Assembly: GCF_004682045.1 (NCBI RefSeq)
Contig: NZ_QUZT01000015.1
Coordinates: forward strand, 47,455-111,454
DNA length: 64,000 bases
Source: Pseudomonas nabeulensis
Lineage (GTDB): Bacteria; Pseudomonadota; Gammaproteobacteria; Pseudomonadales; Pseudomonadaceae
Direction: 5' to 3'
Shown: positions 35,132 to 44,484 of the stretch, piece by piece
Layout of the letters: every line of letters begins with the position of its first letter
How positions within the stretch are numbered: the stretch's first letter is position 1
The notes under the pieces: generated by a model
Databases searched by the model: none
What the model saw: only the letters and a program-made list of their open reading frames with translations
What the model was told of the DNA's origin: nothing
Position numbers and translations under genes: made by a program

Positions 35132-35638
35132 ATGAGCGCAACTCCCAATGGCGCGGCGGTTCAACCGTTCGTCAGCCACCCGATTCGCCTGCGCCTCAAT
35201 GGCCAGGACCGCCAACTGGATGTGTTGCCCTGGACCACGCTGCTGGACCTGCTGCGCGAACACCTCGACCTGGTCGGCAGCAAAAAGGGCTGCGACCACG
35301 GTCAATGCGGCGCTTGCACCGTGTTGCGCGATGGCAAGCGGATCAATGCCTGCCTGACCCTCGCCGTGATGTGCGACGGCGCCGAGTTGACCACCATCGA
35401 AGGCCTGGCCAGCGGTGACGTGCTTCACCCAATGCAACAGGCGTTCATCAAGCACGATGCTTTCCAGTGCGGTTACTGCACCCCCGGCCAGATCTGTTCC
35501 GCCGTGGGCCTGGCCAATGAAGGCCGCGCCCAAGACAGCGCGCAAATCCAGGAACTGATGAGCGGCAACCTGTGCCGCTGCGGTGCCTACAGCAATATCC
35601 GCGATGCAATTGAAGATGTTGTAGGAGGTGAACGATGA
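35132..35638 (+). CDS. paoA: Aldehyde oxidoreductase, [2Fe-2S] subunit (PaoA/YagT type)
   Basis: 168 residues. The plant-type ferredoxin cluster is GCDHGQCGACTVL with a distal Cys (INACLTLA), and the helical second cluster is CGYCTPGQI with CRCGAY. It transfers electrons from the molybdenum centre to the FAD subunit. E. coli PaoA has a Tat signal, but this protein begins directly before the ferredoxin fold, so the complex is predicted cytoplasmic. GTGAGG lies 6 nt before the ATG. The stop overlaps paoB. Confidence 0.88.
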   Translation: MSATPNGAAVQPFVSHPIRLRLNGQDRQLDVLPWTTLLDLLREHLDLVGSKKGCDHGQCGACTVLRDGKRINACLTLAVMCDGAELTTIEGLASGDVLHPMQQAFIKHDAFQCGYCTPGQICSAVGLANEGRAQDSAQIQELMSGNLCRCGAYSNIRDAIEDVVGGER

Positions 35639-36624
35639 ATCCCTTCCATTACAGCAAACCGGCCAATGTACACGACGCCGTGCACCTGAGCAGTGCCGCA
35701 TCGCGATTCATTGCCGGGGGCACCAACCTGCTGGACCTGATGAAAGAAAACATCAGCCGCCCCGAACACCTCATCGACATCACCGGCCTGCCCCTCAGCG
35801 ATATCCAGCAAACCGACGCCGGCGGCCTGATGATTGGCGCCCTGGTGAGCAATGCCGACCTGGCCTGGCACCCGCTGATCGAACAGCGCTACCCGTTGTT
35901 GTCCCAGGCCATCCTCGCCGGCGCCTCGCCACAATTGCGCAATATGGCGAGCACCGGCGGCAACCTGTTGCAGCGCACCCGCTGCTATTACTTCTACGAC
36001 GCCGCGGTGCCGTGCAATAAGCGCGAGCCCGGCAGCGGCTGCCCGGCGCGCACGGGCTTGAACCGCATCCATGCGATTCTCGGCGCCAGCGAGCAGTGCG
36101 TCGCGACTCATCCGTCAGACATGTGCGTCGCCCTGGCCGCACTGGACGCACGCGTGCATGTGGAAGGGCGCGGCGGTGCGCGGGTGATCGAGTTTGCCGA
36201 CTTCCATCGGCTGCCTGCCGATGCGCCGCAACGTGACAACCAATTGGCCGACGATGAGCTGATCACCGCCATCGAACTGCCCGCCAACCCGCTGGCGCAA
36301 CACAGTCACTACCTGAAAATCCGCGACCGCGCTTCCTACGCCTTTGCCCTGGTCTCCGTGGCGGCCGCCCTTGAGTTGGACGGCGAGCAGATTATCGATG
36401 CACGCCTGGCCCTCGGCGGCGTGGCGCATAAACCCTGGCGGGACCGCGCAGTGGAAGCTGCGCTGATCGGTCAGGCGGTCAGCCGCGAAACCTTCAGCCA
36501 CGCCGCCGATGCGCTGCTGCAAGACGCCGAGCCGTTGGCGCACAACGGTTTCAAGATCAAGCTGGCCCGCCGCGCGATTATCCGCGCCTTGAGCGACGCC
36601 GCCGTCGCAGGAGAACAGCCATGA
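35635..36624 (+). CDS. paoB: Aldehyde oxidoreductase, FAD subunit with [4Fe-4S] insert (PaoB/YagS type)
   Basis: 329 residues. The FAD-binding part has ASRFIAGGTNLLDLMKENI and GASPQLRNMASTGGNLLQRTRC. A Cys-rich insertion follows (YYFYDAAVPCNKREPGSGC, then EQCVATHPSDMC), matching the extra [4Fe-4S] site reported for PaoB and 4-hydroxybenzoyl-CoA reductase-like subunits. It passes electrons from paoA to the acceptor. It overlaps both neighbours by ATGA. Confidence 0.9.
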   Translation: MNPFHYSKPANVHDAVHLSSAASRFIAGGTNLLDLMKENISRPEHLIDITGLPLSDIQQTDAGGLMIGALVSNADLAWHPLIEQRYPLLSQAILAGASPQLRNMASTGGNLLQRTRCYYFYDAAVPCNKREPGSGCPARTGLNRIHAILGASEQCVATHPSDMCVALAALDARVHVEGRGGARVIEFADFHRLPADAPQRDNQLADDELITAIELPANPLAQHSHYLKIRDRASYAFALVSVAAALELDGEQIIDARLALGGVAHKPWRDRAVEAALIGQAVSRETFSHAADALLQDAEPLAHNGFKIKLARRAIIRALSDAAVAGEQP

Positions 36625-38804
36625 GCGCCCTCGGCAAACCTCTGGACCGGGTTGACGGTCTGCTCAAAGTCACCGGTCAGGCGCGCTACGCCGGTGAGTT
36701 TGCCGAAGCAGGCCTGCTGCATGGCAGCGTGGTCTCCAGCACCGTGGCCAAGGGGCGGATCACCAGGATTGATGCCTCCAGGGCCCTGGCGCTGCCGGGT
36801 GTGATCAGCGTTATCGATCACCTCAACCGCCCGAAAATCGCCAGCTACGACGCCGCCTTCGAAGACGCCGACGCCGCCGATGGCTCGCCGTTTCGTCCGC
36901 TGTACAACGACCGCGTGCTGTACAGCGGCCAGCCGCTGGCCCTGGTGATCGCCGATAACCTGGAGTTGGCGCGGCATGCCGGCTCCCTGATCGACATCGA
37001 ATACGCCACCGAGGCCTTCGACACCGACCTGCTGGCGTTGCAGGACCAGGCCCATGCCTCACCGCAGGCGCCACCCGAGCCGCGTGGAAATTTCCAGGCG
37101 CAATGGGCTGGGGCGGCGGTCAGCCTGGATCTGCACTACAGCACTCCCATCGAACACCACAATCCCATGGAGCCCCATGCCAGCACCGTGCTGTATCAGC
37201 CGGACGGCACGCTGCATATCCATGACAAGACCCAAGGCCCGCAAAACTGCCAGGCCTACGTGCAAAAGGTATTCGGCCTGGATAAAAGCCAGGTGCGGAT
37301 CTTCGCGGCGTTCGTGGGCGGCGCTTTCGGCTCCGGGTTGCGCCCGCAATATCAGCTGCCTTTGGCGGTGATGGCGTCGTTGGCGCTTAAACGTTCGGTG
37401 CGTGTCACGCTCACCCGCCAACAGATGTTCACCTTTGGCTACCGCCCGCGCACCTTGCAGCGTTTGCAAATGGGTGCCGCCGCCAACGGCAAGCTCATGG
37501 CCATCGGGCATACCGCCATTGGCCAAACCTCGCGCTTCGAGGATTTCAGCGAACACGTGGTGGAGTGGAGCGGCATGCTTTATCACTGCGACAACGTGCA
37601 ATTGACCTACAAACTGGTGCCGCTGGACGTGTTCACGCCGCTGGACATGCGCGCACCGGGCGCTGCCCTCGGGGTGATCGGCCTGGAGTGCGCCATGGAC
37701 GAACTGGCCTGCGCGCTGGGCATCGACCCGGTGCAACTGCGTCTGATCAATTACGCCGAACGCAACCAGAACGAAGACAAACCCTGGTCGAGCAAGGCTC
37801 TGCGCGAGTGTTACCGCGAAGGTGCCGAACGGTTCGGCTGGAGCGCACGCAACCCGGAACCGCGCAGCATGCGCGATGGCCGTCAGTTGATCGGCTGGGG
37901 CATGGCCGGTGGTGTGTGGGAAGCCATGCAGATGAAGGCCAGTGCCAAGGCGCGAATCGATGCACAGGGCAAATTGACGGTGAGCAGTGCCACCACCGAT
38001 ATCGGCACCGGCACATACACGGTCATGACCCAGATCGCGGCGCAGGCCAGTGGCGTGGCGGTGGAGGATGTGAGCTTTCTGCTCGGCGATTCGTCATTGC
38101 CGACAGCACCGTTACAGGGGGGCTCATTTACCGTTTCGTCGGTCGGGACGGCGGTGCAGCAAGCCTGTGAGGCGCTGAACGCCAAGTTGCTGGAAGTCGC
38201 CAGGCAAACGTATCCGGTGTTCAAGGAGGCCGAGGCCGTGCGCTTTGAAGACGGTCAGCTCCATACCGGTGACGTGGGTGTGTCATTGGCGCAGTTGGTC
38301 AAGGACGCGGGCGAAGAGGCGCTGGAAGTACAGGTCGACAGCGAGCCCGACAAAAAGCGCGAAGGTTATTCAACCGCGACTCACTCGGCGGTGTTTGTCG
38401 AAGTGCGGGTGGATGAAGACCTGGGCACCGTCAAGGTCAGCCGCGTGGTCAGTGCGATTGCCGCCGGGCGGGTGGTCAACCCCAAGATGGCCCGTAGCCA
38501 GATCCTCGGTGGCGTGGTGTGGGGCATCGGCATGGCCTTGCATGAAGAAACCCAGATCGACCATCAACTAGGGCGCTACATGAACCACAGCCTGGCCGAG
38601 TATCACATCCCGGTAAATGCGGATATCGGCGACGTTGATGTGGTTTTTGTCGAAGAACACGACGAGATTGTTAATGCGTTGGGGTCCAAGGGGGTCGGTG
38701 AGATTGGCATTGTCGGCGTGGCGGCGGCGGTGGCGAATGCGGTTTATCACGCCACTGGGAAGCGGGTGCGAGATTTTCCCGTCACCCTGGATAAGGTGCT
38801 GTAA
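36621..38804 (+). CDS. paoC: Aldehyde oxidoreductase, molybdenum-cofactor subunit (PaoC/YagR type)
   Basis: 727 residues, close to E. coli PaoC (732). DRVDGLLKVTGQARYAGE opens the first domain, GGAFGSGLRPQYQLPLAVMA and QGGSFTVSSVG line the molybdopterin cytosine dinucleotide site, and KGVGEIGIVGVAAAVANA carries the catalytic Glu. The complex oxidises aldehydes, often aromatic ones, to acids. The maturation chaperone (paoD/MocA) is not beside the operon, so it must be encoded elsewhere. Confidence 0.9.
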   Translation: MSALGKPLDRVDGLLKVTGQARYAGEFAEAGLLHGSVVSSTVAKGRITRIDASRALALPGVISVIDHLNRPKIASYDAAFEDADAADGSPFRPLYNDRVLYSGQPLALVIADNLELARHAGSLIDIEYATEAFDTDLLALQDQAHASPQAPPEPRGNFQAQWAGAAVSLDLHYSTPIEHHNPMEPHASTVLYQPDGTLHIHDKTQGPQNCQAYVQKVFGLDKSQVRIFAAFVGGAFGSGLRPQYQLPLAVMASLALKRSVRVTLTRQQMFTFGYRPRTLQRLQMGAAANGKLMAIGHTAIGQTSRFEDFSEHVVEWSGMLYHCDNVQLTYKLVPLDVFTPLDMRAPGAALGVIGLECAMDELACALGIDPVQLRLINYAERNQNEDKPWSSKALRECYREGAERFGWSARNPEPRSMRDGRQLIGWGMAGGVWEAMQMKASAKARIDAQGKLTVSSATTDIGTGTYTVMTQIAAQASGVAVEDVSFLLGDSSLPTAPLQGGSFTVSSVGTAVQQACEALNAKLLEVARQTYPVFKEAEAVRFEDGQLHTGDVGVSLAQLVKDAGEEALEVQVDSEPDKKREGYSTATHSAVFVEVRVDEDLGTVKVSRVVSAIAAGRVVNPKMARSQILGGVVWGIGMALHEETQIDHQLGRYMNHSLAEYHIPVNADIGDVDVVFVEEHDEIVNALGSKGVGEIGIVGVAAAVANAVYHATGKRVRDFPVTLDKVL

Positions 38805-38832
38805 CTCGATCTTCCAAACGCCGAAGATCCAA

Positions 38833-38922
38833 ATGTGGGAGGGGGCTTGCCCCCGATGAGGGAGTGTCAGTGATATATCTTTGACTGACACACCGCTATC
38901 GGGGGCAAGCCCCCTCCCACAT
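38833..38922. repeat. REP doublet (REPIN), TGTGGGAGGGGG family
   Basis: Standard arms, with spacer GAGTGTCAGTGATATATCTTTGACTGACACAC partly self-complementary. It lies between convergent paoC and the MFS gene. Confidence 0.9.
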
Positions 38923-38943
38923 TGGCCTTATTGCCAAATTGGG

Positions 38944-40191
38944 CTAGGCGGCGGACTTGATGTTTTCTTCCACCGGCACATGCATCCGATCCCGATTCGC
39001 CAGAGTCGGGAACAACTTGATCCACACGCCCGTGACCACCAGCGTACCAATCCCGCCCATGACCACCGCTGGCACCGTGCCAAACCAGTGAGCGGTAATC
39101 CCCGATTCAAACTCACCCAACTGATTCGACGCACCGATAAACAGCCCGTTGACCGCACTGACCCGCCCGCGCATTTCGTCCGGGGTTTCCAACTGCACGA
39201 ACGACGCGCGGATCACCATGCTGATCATGTCCGCCGCGCCCAACACCACCAGCACGCCCAAGGAAAACCAGAACGAGGTGGACAGGCCGAAGGCGATGGT
39301 CGCCACGCCAAATATGCCGACGGCGGTGAACATCACGCGGCCCACGTGGCGATCCACCGAAAACCGCGCCAGCCAAAGCGACATCAACAACGCGCCCACC
39401 GCCGGGGCAGAGCGCAACAGGCCCAGGCCCCAGGCCCCCGTCAGCAGGATGTCCTTGGCGAACACCGGCAGCAATGCGGTGGCACCGCCCAGCAGTACGG
39501 CGAACAGGTCCAGGGAGATGGCGCCGAGGATGTCCGGGCGGCTGCGGATAAAGCGGATGCCGGCCAGCAACGAATCCAGGGTGGCCTTGCCCTTGTTGAG
39601 CGGAGTCTGGCGGGCGGGCAGGTTGAGGGTCAGCACGCAGGCGATGATGTACAGCGCCACGGTGGGGCCGTATACCCAGACGCTGCCGAACGCATACAGC
39701 AAACCGCCGAGCGCCGGGGCAACGATGGTGGCCAGTTGCTGGGCCGACTGCGACGAGGCCACTGCACGCGGAAACAGCGCACTGGGCACGATGCTTGGCA
39801 GCAGCGCCTGGGTGGTGGGCATTTCAAAGGAGCGCGCGGCGCCGAGCAGGAAGGCGAGGATAAAGATCATCTCGCGGGTCACGTTGCCGGTCAGGCCGCC
39901 GATGGCCAGGGACAGGGCGATCAGCGCCTGTACGGTCTGGCAGATGGCCGCTACCTTGCGTCGCTCATAGCGGTCCGCCACATGCCCGGTGTGCAGCATG
40001 AACAACACGCGGGGCACGAACTCCACCAGACCCACCAAACCCAGGTCCAGCACATTGCCGGTCAGTTGGTAGAGGTTCCAGCCGATGGCGACGGTAAGCA
40101 TCTGGAAGCCGCTGGCGGTGAAGATGCGCGCCAGCCAGAAAGCGATGAAAGGGCGGTGATGACGCAACAGCAACACGGGTTCACTAGGCAT
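38944..40191 (-). CDS. MFS exporter (EntS/MFS_3-like)
   Basis: 415 residues, twelve predicted membrane segments. FIAFWLARIFTASGFQMLTVAIGWNLYQLTG and FMLHTGHVADRYERRKV are typical of the MFS_3/EntS group that exports siderophores or drugs. LETPDEMRGRVSAVNGLFIGASNQLGEFESG in the second half is a family signature. No siderophore gene is nearby, so the cargo is unknown. It is divergent from cioA across a 317-bp region with the ANR box. Confidence 0.82.
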   Translation of the reverse strand: MPSEPVLLLRHHRPFIAFWLARIFTASGFQMLTVAIGWNLYQLTGNVLDLGLVGLVEFVPRVLFMLHTGHVADRYERRKVAAICQTVQALIALSLAIGGLTGNVTREMIFILAFLLGAARSFEMPTTQALLPSIVPSALFPRAVASSQSAQQLATIVAPALGGLLYAFGSVWVYGPTVALYIIACVLTLNLPARQTPLNKGKATLDSLLAGIRFIRSRPDILGAISLDLFAVLLGGATALLPVFAKDILLTGAWGLGLLRSAPAVGALLMSLWLARFSVDRHVGRVMFTAVGIFGVATIAFGLSTSFWFSLGVLVVLGAADMISMVIRASFVQLETPDEMRGRVSAVNGLFIGASNQLGEFESGITAHWFGTVPAVVMGGIGTLVVTGVWIKLFPTLANRDRMHVPVEENIKSAA

Positions 40192-40339
40192 CGGGCGTTC
40201 AGGTCAGGGCCGGAGGGAGCGCCGAGATTATCATCAAGTTGTAACAGATGGTTGCAGGATCTGATCTGAGGCAGTCTGTCACGCGGCAAAAGACCACAAC
40301 GTCCTACAGCCAAATCCGGACTACTCTTTCAGCAATGCT

Positions 40340-40353
40340 TGATCCAGATCAAC
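40340..40353. promoter_or_regulatory. Perfect ANR/FNR box upstream of cioAB
   Basis: TTGATCCAGATCAA matches the TTGATNNNNATCAA consensus at every defined base. It is 155 nt before the cioA start and in the shared region with the MFS gene. In P. aeruginosa ANR represses cioAB, and the far-upstream position here could serve either sign. The rest of the 317-bp gap shows no ORF, only A-rich DNA near 40408-40420. Confidence 0.8.
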
Positions 40354-40508
40354 ACCTCCCCAGGGATTGGTCTGGCGGCCTCAGGGCCAGATTCCCGACG
40401 TGGTTGGTTAAAAAAGAAACGAATTGAAATTCGACAGACTCCATATCCGTGGGGGCAGTGGGTGCAGGCTCCCGCCAGCAGCCGGTATTACCTGACAGAG
40501 GAAGACTT

Positions 40509-41948
40509 ATGTTCGGTTTGGAGGCGCTAGATCTCGCCCGAATTCAATTCGCATTCACCATCTCGTTCCACATCCTGTTCCCGGCGATCACCATCGGCCT
40601 GGCCAGTTACCTTGCGGTGCTGGAAGGCTTGTGGCTCAAGACCCATAACGACACCTACCGTGACCTCTACCATTTCTGGTCGAAGATCTTTGCCGTCAAC
40701 TTCGGCATGGGCGTGGTTTCCGGGTTGGTCATGGCTTACCAGTTCGGCACCAACTGGAGCCGCTTTTCGGACTTCGCGGGCGCCGTCACCGGGCCGCTTC
40801 TGACGTATGAAGTGCTCACGGCCTTCTTCCTTGAGGCCGGTTTCCTCGGGGTGATGCTGTTCGGTTGGAACAAGGTGGGGCGCAAGCTGCACTTCTTCTC
40901 CACCGTGATGGTGGCTGTCGGTACGTTGATCTCCACGTTCTGGATTCTGTCGTCCAACAGCTGGATGCAGACGCCCCAGGGCTTTGAAATCATCGATGGC
41001 CGCGTGATCCCGACCGATTGGTTCGCTGTGGTGTTCAACCCATCGTTCCCTTATCGCCTGGCACACATGGCCACGGCGGCCTTCGTGGCGACGGCGTTCT
41101 TCGTCGGTTCCTCGGCGGCCTGGCACTTGCTGCGCGGCAAGGACAACCCGGCGATCCGCAAAATGCTCTCGATGGCGATGTGGATGGCGTTGATCGTTGC
41201 GCCGATCCAGGCGGTGATCGGTGACTTCCACGGCCTCAATACCTTGAAGCACCAACCGGCAAAAATTGCCGCGATTGAAGGCCACTGGGAAAACATCGGC
41301 AACGAGCCGACACCGTTGATCCTGTTCGGCTGGCCGGACATGAAAGCGGAAAAAACCAAATATGCCGTGGAGATCCCGTACCTCGGCAGCCTGATCCTCA
41401 CCCACTCCCTGGATAAACAGGTGCCGGCCCTCAAGGAATTCCCGCCTGAGGACCGCCCCAACTCGACCATCGTGTTCTGGTCGTTCCGGGTCATGGTGGG
41501 CCTGGGCTTCCTGATGATCTTTACCGGTCTGTTCAGCCTGTGGCTGCGCCGGGGCGACAAGATGTACACGTCCAAGCCGTTCCTGTACCTGGCGTTGTGG
41601 ATGGGGCCGTCCGGCCTGATCGCGATTCTTGCCGGCTGGTTCACCACCGAAATCGGTCGCCAGCCGTGGGTGGTCTACGGCTTGATGCGCACGGCGGATG
41701 CGTCTTCCGGGCATAGCCTGGCGCAGATGACCATCACCCTGGTGTTGTTCGTGGTGGTGTACTTCGCGCTGTTCGGCGCAGGTCTGGGCTACATGATGCG
41801 CCTAGTCCGTAAGGGGCCTCAGACCCACGAAGGCAGCGAGCCTACCCACGGCGGCCCTGGCCAGAAACGTACACCGGCCCGTCCGTTGTCGGCTGCCGAT
41901 GATGGCGGCGATGACGACCACACCCACATCCAGCACAAGGGGCATTGA
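40509..41948 (+). CDS. cioA: Cyanide-insensitive quinol oxidase subunit I
   Basis: 479 residues, nine membrane segments. LARIQFAFTISFHILFPAITIG has the first heme-ligand His, FPYRLAHMATAAFVATAFF the second, and GWFTTEIGRQPWVVYG the conserved quinol-site motif. The periplasmic Q-loop is of the short type, as in CioA and unlike the longer E. coli CydA. The His-rich tail DDDHTHIQHKGH is unusual and may bind metal. The enzyme reduces O2 to water with quinol as donor and tolerates cyanide. GAGGAAG lies 5 nt before the ATG, and cioB starts 1 nt after the stop. Confidence 0.92.
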   Translation: MFGLEALDLARIQFAFTISFHILFPAITIGLASYLAVLEGLWLKTHNDTYRDLYHFWSKIFAVNFGMGVVSGLVMAYQFGTNWSRFSDFAGAVTGPLLTYEVLTAFFLEAGFLGVMLFGWNKVGRKLHFFSTVMVAVGTLISTFWILSSNSWMQTPQGFEIIDGRVIPTDWFAVVFNPSFPYRLAHMATAAFVATAFFVGSSAAWHLLRGKDNPAIRKMLSMAMWMALIVAPIQAVIGDFHGLNTLKHQPAKIAAIEGHWENIGNEPTPLILFGWPDMKAEKTKYAVEIPYLGSLILTHSLDKQVPALKEFPPEDRPNSTIVFWSFRVMVGLGFLMIFTGLFSLWLRRGDKMYTSKPFLYLALWMGPSGLIAILAGWFTTEIGRQPWVVYGLMRTADASSGHSLAQMTITLVLFVVVYFALFGAGLGYMMRLVRKGPQTHEGSEPTHGGPGQKRTPARPLSAADDGGDDDHTHIQHKGH

Positions 41949-41949
41949 G

Positions 41950-42957
41950 ATGGGTATTGATCTTCCGCTGATCTGGGCCGTGATCATCATCTTCGGCATC
42001 ATGATGTACGTGGTCATGGACGGCTTCGACCTGGGTATCGGCATCCTCTTTCCGTTTATCCCCGGCAAAGTCGACCGTGACGTGATGATGAACACCGTCG
42101 CCCCCGTGTGGGACGGTAACGAAACCTGGCTGGTATTGGGCGGTGCGGCGTTGTTTGGCGCATTCCCGCTGGCGTATTCGGTGGTGTTGTCGGCGTTGTA
42201 CTTGCCGCTGATCCTGATGCTGATCGGGCTGATCTTTCGCGGCGTGGCGTTCGAGTTCCGCTTCAAGGCCAAGGACCACAAGCGTCACCTATGGGACAAG
42301 GCGTTTATCGGCGGCTCGATTGCGGCAACGTTCTTCCAGGGGGTGGCGCTGGGCGCATTTATCGACGGCCTGCCGGTGGTGGACCGCCAGTTTGCCGGCG
42401 GCTCGCTGGACTGGCTTACGCCGTTCACGATGTTCTGCGGCGTCGCGCTGATCGTGGCCTACGCGTTGCTGGGTTGCACCTGGCTGATCATGAAGACCGA
42501 AGGTTCATTGCAAGAGAAGATGCACAACCTGGGGCGGCCACTGGCTTTCGCGCTGCTGGCAGTGATTGGCATTGTCAGTATCTGGACGCCGCTGGCGCAC
42601 CCGGAAATCGCTTCGCGCTGGTTCACCCTGCCAAACCTGTTCTGGTTCCTGCCGGTGCCGATCCTGGTGTTGGTGACTCTGTACGGGCTGATCCGCGCCG
42701 TGGCACGTAATGCGCACTACACACCGTTCCTGCTGACGTTGGTGTTGATCTTCCTCGGCTACAGCGGCCTGGGTATCAGCCTGTGGCCAAATATCATCCC
42801 GCCGTCGGTGTCGATCTGGGATGCCGCCGCGCCACCGCAAAGCCAGGGCTTTATGCTGGTGGGCACGTTATTCATCATCCCGTTTATCCTGGGCTACACC
42901 TTCTGGAGCTACTACGTGTTCCGCGGCAAGGTCACCCACGAAGACGGTTACCACTAG
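41950..42957 (+). CDS. cioB: Cyanide-insensitive quinol oxidase subunit II
   Basis: 335 residues. MGIDLPLIWAVIIIFGIMMYVVMDGFDLGIGILFP and MMNTVAPVWDGNETWLVLGG are signatures of CydB/CioB. Membrane segments number eight to nine. It carries no heme but completes the complex with CioA in the inner membrane. The start is fixed by its 1-nt distance from the cioA stop, the longer frame lying inside cioA. An AGGAGG spans its own stop and serves the next small gene. Confidence 0.93.
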   Translation: MGIDLPLIWAVIIIFGIMMYVVMDGFDLGIGILFPFIPGKVDRDVMMNTVAPVWDGNETWLVLGGAALFGAFPLAYSVVLSALYLPLILMLIGLIFRGVAFEFRFKAKDHKRHLWDKAFIGGSIAATFFQGVALGAFIDGLPVVDRQFAGGSLDWLTPFTMFCGVALIVAYALLGCTWLIMKTEGSLQEKMHNLGRPLAFALLAVIGIVSIWTPLAHPEIASRWFTLPNLFWFLPVPILVLVTLYGLIRAVARNAHYTPFLLTLVLIFLGYSGLGISLWPNIIPPSVSIWDAAAPPQSQGFMLVGTLFIIPFILGYTFWSYYVFRGKVTHEDGYH

Positions 42958-42969
42958 GAGGGTCGTTGC

Positions 42970-43137
42970 ATGTCCGGCAAACCTACGTTGCAAGAGATCG
43001 AACAGGCCGAGAAGCAGCCGTTGTGGCGGCGTCTGGGGTGGCTGGCGATGATCTGGACGGGCAGCGTGCTGGCCCTGTTTATCGTGGCCAGCCTGATGCG
43101 CATGTTCATGAATGCGGCGGGCCTGACCACCCACTGA
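42970..43137 (+). CDS. DUF2474 small membrane protein, CydX-like subunit of the Cio oxidase
   Basis: 55 residues. It starts MSGKPTLQEIEQAEKQPLW, has one membrane helix (WLAMIWTGSVLALFIVASLM) and ends NAAGLTTH. AGGAGG sits 8 nt before the ATG, a strong ribosome-binding site. Small single-span proteins after cydAB stabilise the oxidase, and DUF2474 proteins hold that place in pseudomonads. It is too short to be called by ORF-length filters. It is followed by a strong terminator, so it is the last gene of the operon. Confidence 0.88.
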   Translation: MSGKPTLQEIEQAEKQPLWRRLGWLAMIWTGSVLALFIVASLMRMFMNAAGLTTH

Positions 43138-43170
43138 CATCCCGATCCGGGCTTTGCGGCCCGGCTTTCC

Positions 43171-43207
43171 AACCCTGCCCCTCGCAAGAGCGGCAGGGTT
43201 TTTTTAT
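43171..43207 (+). terminator. Rho-independent terminator of the cio operon
   Basis: AACCCTGCCCCTC / GAGCGGCAGGGTT around a GCAA loop is followed by T6. The T-run overlaps the end of the convergent rlmG. Confidence 0.9.
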
Positions 43208-44328
43208 TTGCGCGCTTTGAGGATGACGAATTTCGGCGTGGTGGCCACTTGTTCGACGCCACGAAACAGCCGTGCCAGTTTGGTGTGATAACCCAGGTGG
43301 CGATTGCCGACTATATAGAGGGCGCCGCCCACCACCAGGGTTTCGCGGGCCTGCTGGAACATGCGCCAGGCGAGGAAGTCGCCGACCACCTGCTGTTGGT
43401 GGAATGGCGGGTTGCACAGCACCACGTCCAGCGAGTGGGGTTCCTGGCCAGCCAGGCCATCGGCGGCGCGCAGGGTGACGTCGCGGTCGCCCAGGGCCGC
43501 CTGCCAATTCTCGGCCGCCGATTGCACGGCCATATAAGACTCGTCCACCAGGGTGTACTGCGCGTCGGGGTTTTGCAGTGCGCTGGCAATCGCCAATACG
43601 CCGTTGCCGCAACCCAGGTCCGCGACACGGGCGCTGCCGAGGTTGTTTGGCAGGTGCGGCAGGAAGGCGCGGGTGCCGATGTCCAGGCCTTCGCGGCAGA
43701 ACACGTTGGCGTGGTTGAGCAGTTCGATGGCTGGCGAGTCCAGGGTGTAACGGGTCGGGTAGGGCGAGACCGTCAACGGGCGGTCTTCAACGGTGGCGAT
43801 CAGCAACCTGGCTTTCTTCACGGCCAATGACGCCTGCATCGGTCCGATATAGCGCTCAAGCAAATCACCGGCCGCCCGTGGTAGGTGCTTGATCATGGCA
43901 CCGGCGATGACTTGCGCGCCGGGGGCCAGTTGGCCTTGCAGGCGAATCAGCTGTTCTTCCAGCAGTGCCAGGGTCTTGGGCACGCGGATCAGTACCCGGT
44001 CGAACGGGCCCGTTGGCACTTGGCTCGCGGGGATGAAGCGCACTGCATCAAAGGCCTTGCCGTTGCGCGCCAGGTTTTTCTCCAGGCCTTGCGCGGCGAG
44101 GAAGGAATCGCCGCTCGACGTCACCTGCACCCGGCCCTCCAGGCTGGCGGCCAGGGCACCGAAACTGTCATTCAGCACCAGTACGCGGGTAGTCGCCGTT
44201 GGCTGTTGCTCAGCTAAATAGCTGAGCAAGTATTCGTCGGCCGCATCGAACGCTTGCAGCGGATCATTGTGTTGCTCTGGCTGGCGGATCAGATCGAGCT
44301 GGGCGAAGGGGCTGTCGAGCAGGGGCAT
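43204..44328 (-). CDS. rlmG: 23S rRNA (guanine-1835-N2)-methyltransferase
   Basis: 374 residues with two Rossmann domains, the N-terminal one degenerate. DPLQAFDAADEYLL, RVPKTLALLEEQL and HANVFCREGLDIGTRAFLPHLP match RlmG rather than RsmC. The AdoMet motif is VADLGCGNGVLAIA, and the catalytic DVVLCNPPFHQQ has the NPPF of N2-guanine methylases. It modifies G1835 of 23S rRNA in the large subunit. Confidence 0.92.
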   Translation of the reverse strand: MPLLDSPFAQLDLIRQPEQHNDPLQAFDAADEYLLSYLAEQQPTATTRVLVLNDSFGALAASLEGRVQVTSSGDSFLAAQGLEKNLARNGKAFDAVRFIPASQVPTGPFDRVLIRVPKTLALLEEQLIRLQGQLAPGAQVIAGAMIKHLPRAAGDLLERYIGPMQASLAVKKARLLIATVEDRPLTVSPYPTRYTLDSPAIELLNHANVFCREGLDIGTRAFLPHLPNNLGSARVADLGCGNGVLAIASALQNPDAQYTLVDESYMAVQSAAENWQAALGDRDVTLRAADGLAGQEPHSLDVVLCNPPFHQQQVVGDFLAWRMFQQARETLVVGGALYIVGNRHLGYHTKLARLFRGVEQVATTPKFVILKARK

Positions 44329-44484
44329 GGCGGGGGAGGCTCTGGGTCATCGTGAGAGGTCGGCAGTCAGCTGCGCGACCCTCTGAGTGAACTGCGAGGC
44401 GGCCTTTGGGCTGCATCAACACTCAGAATCGGGCGTAAATGTTACTTTTTTTCCAGAGGGATTACATGCGGTGTTTCTGTGGGG

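Noticed and set aside
43204..44328. RsmC (16S G1207 methylase)
   Set aside because: N-terminal and central motifs match RlmG more closely than RsmC.
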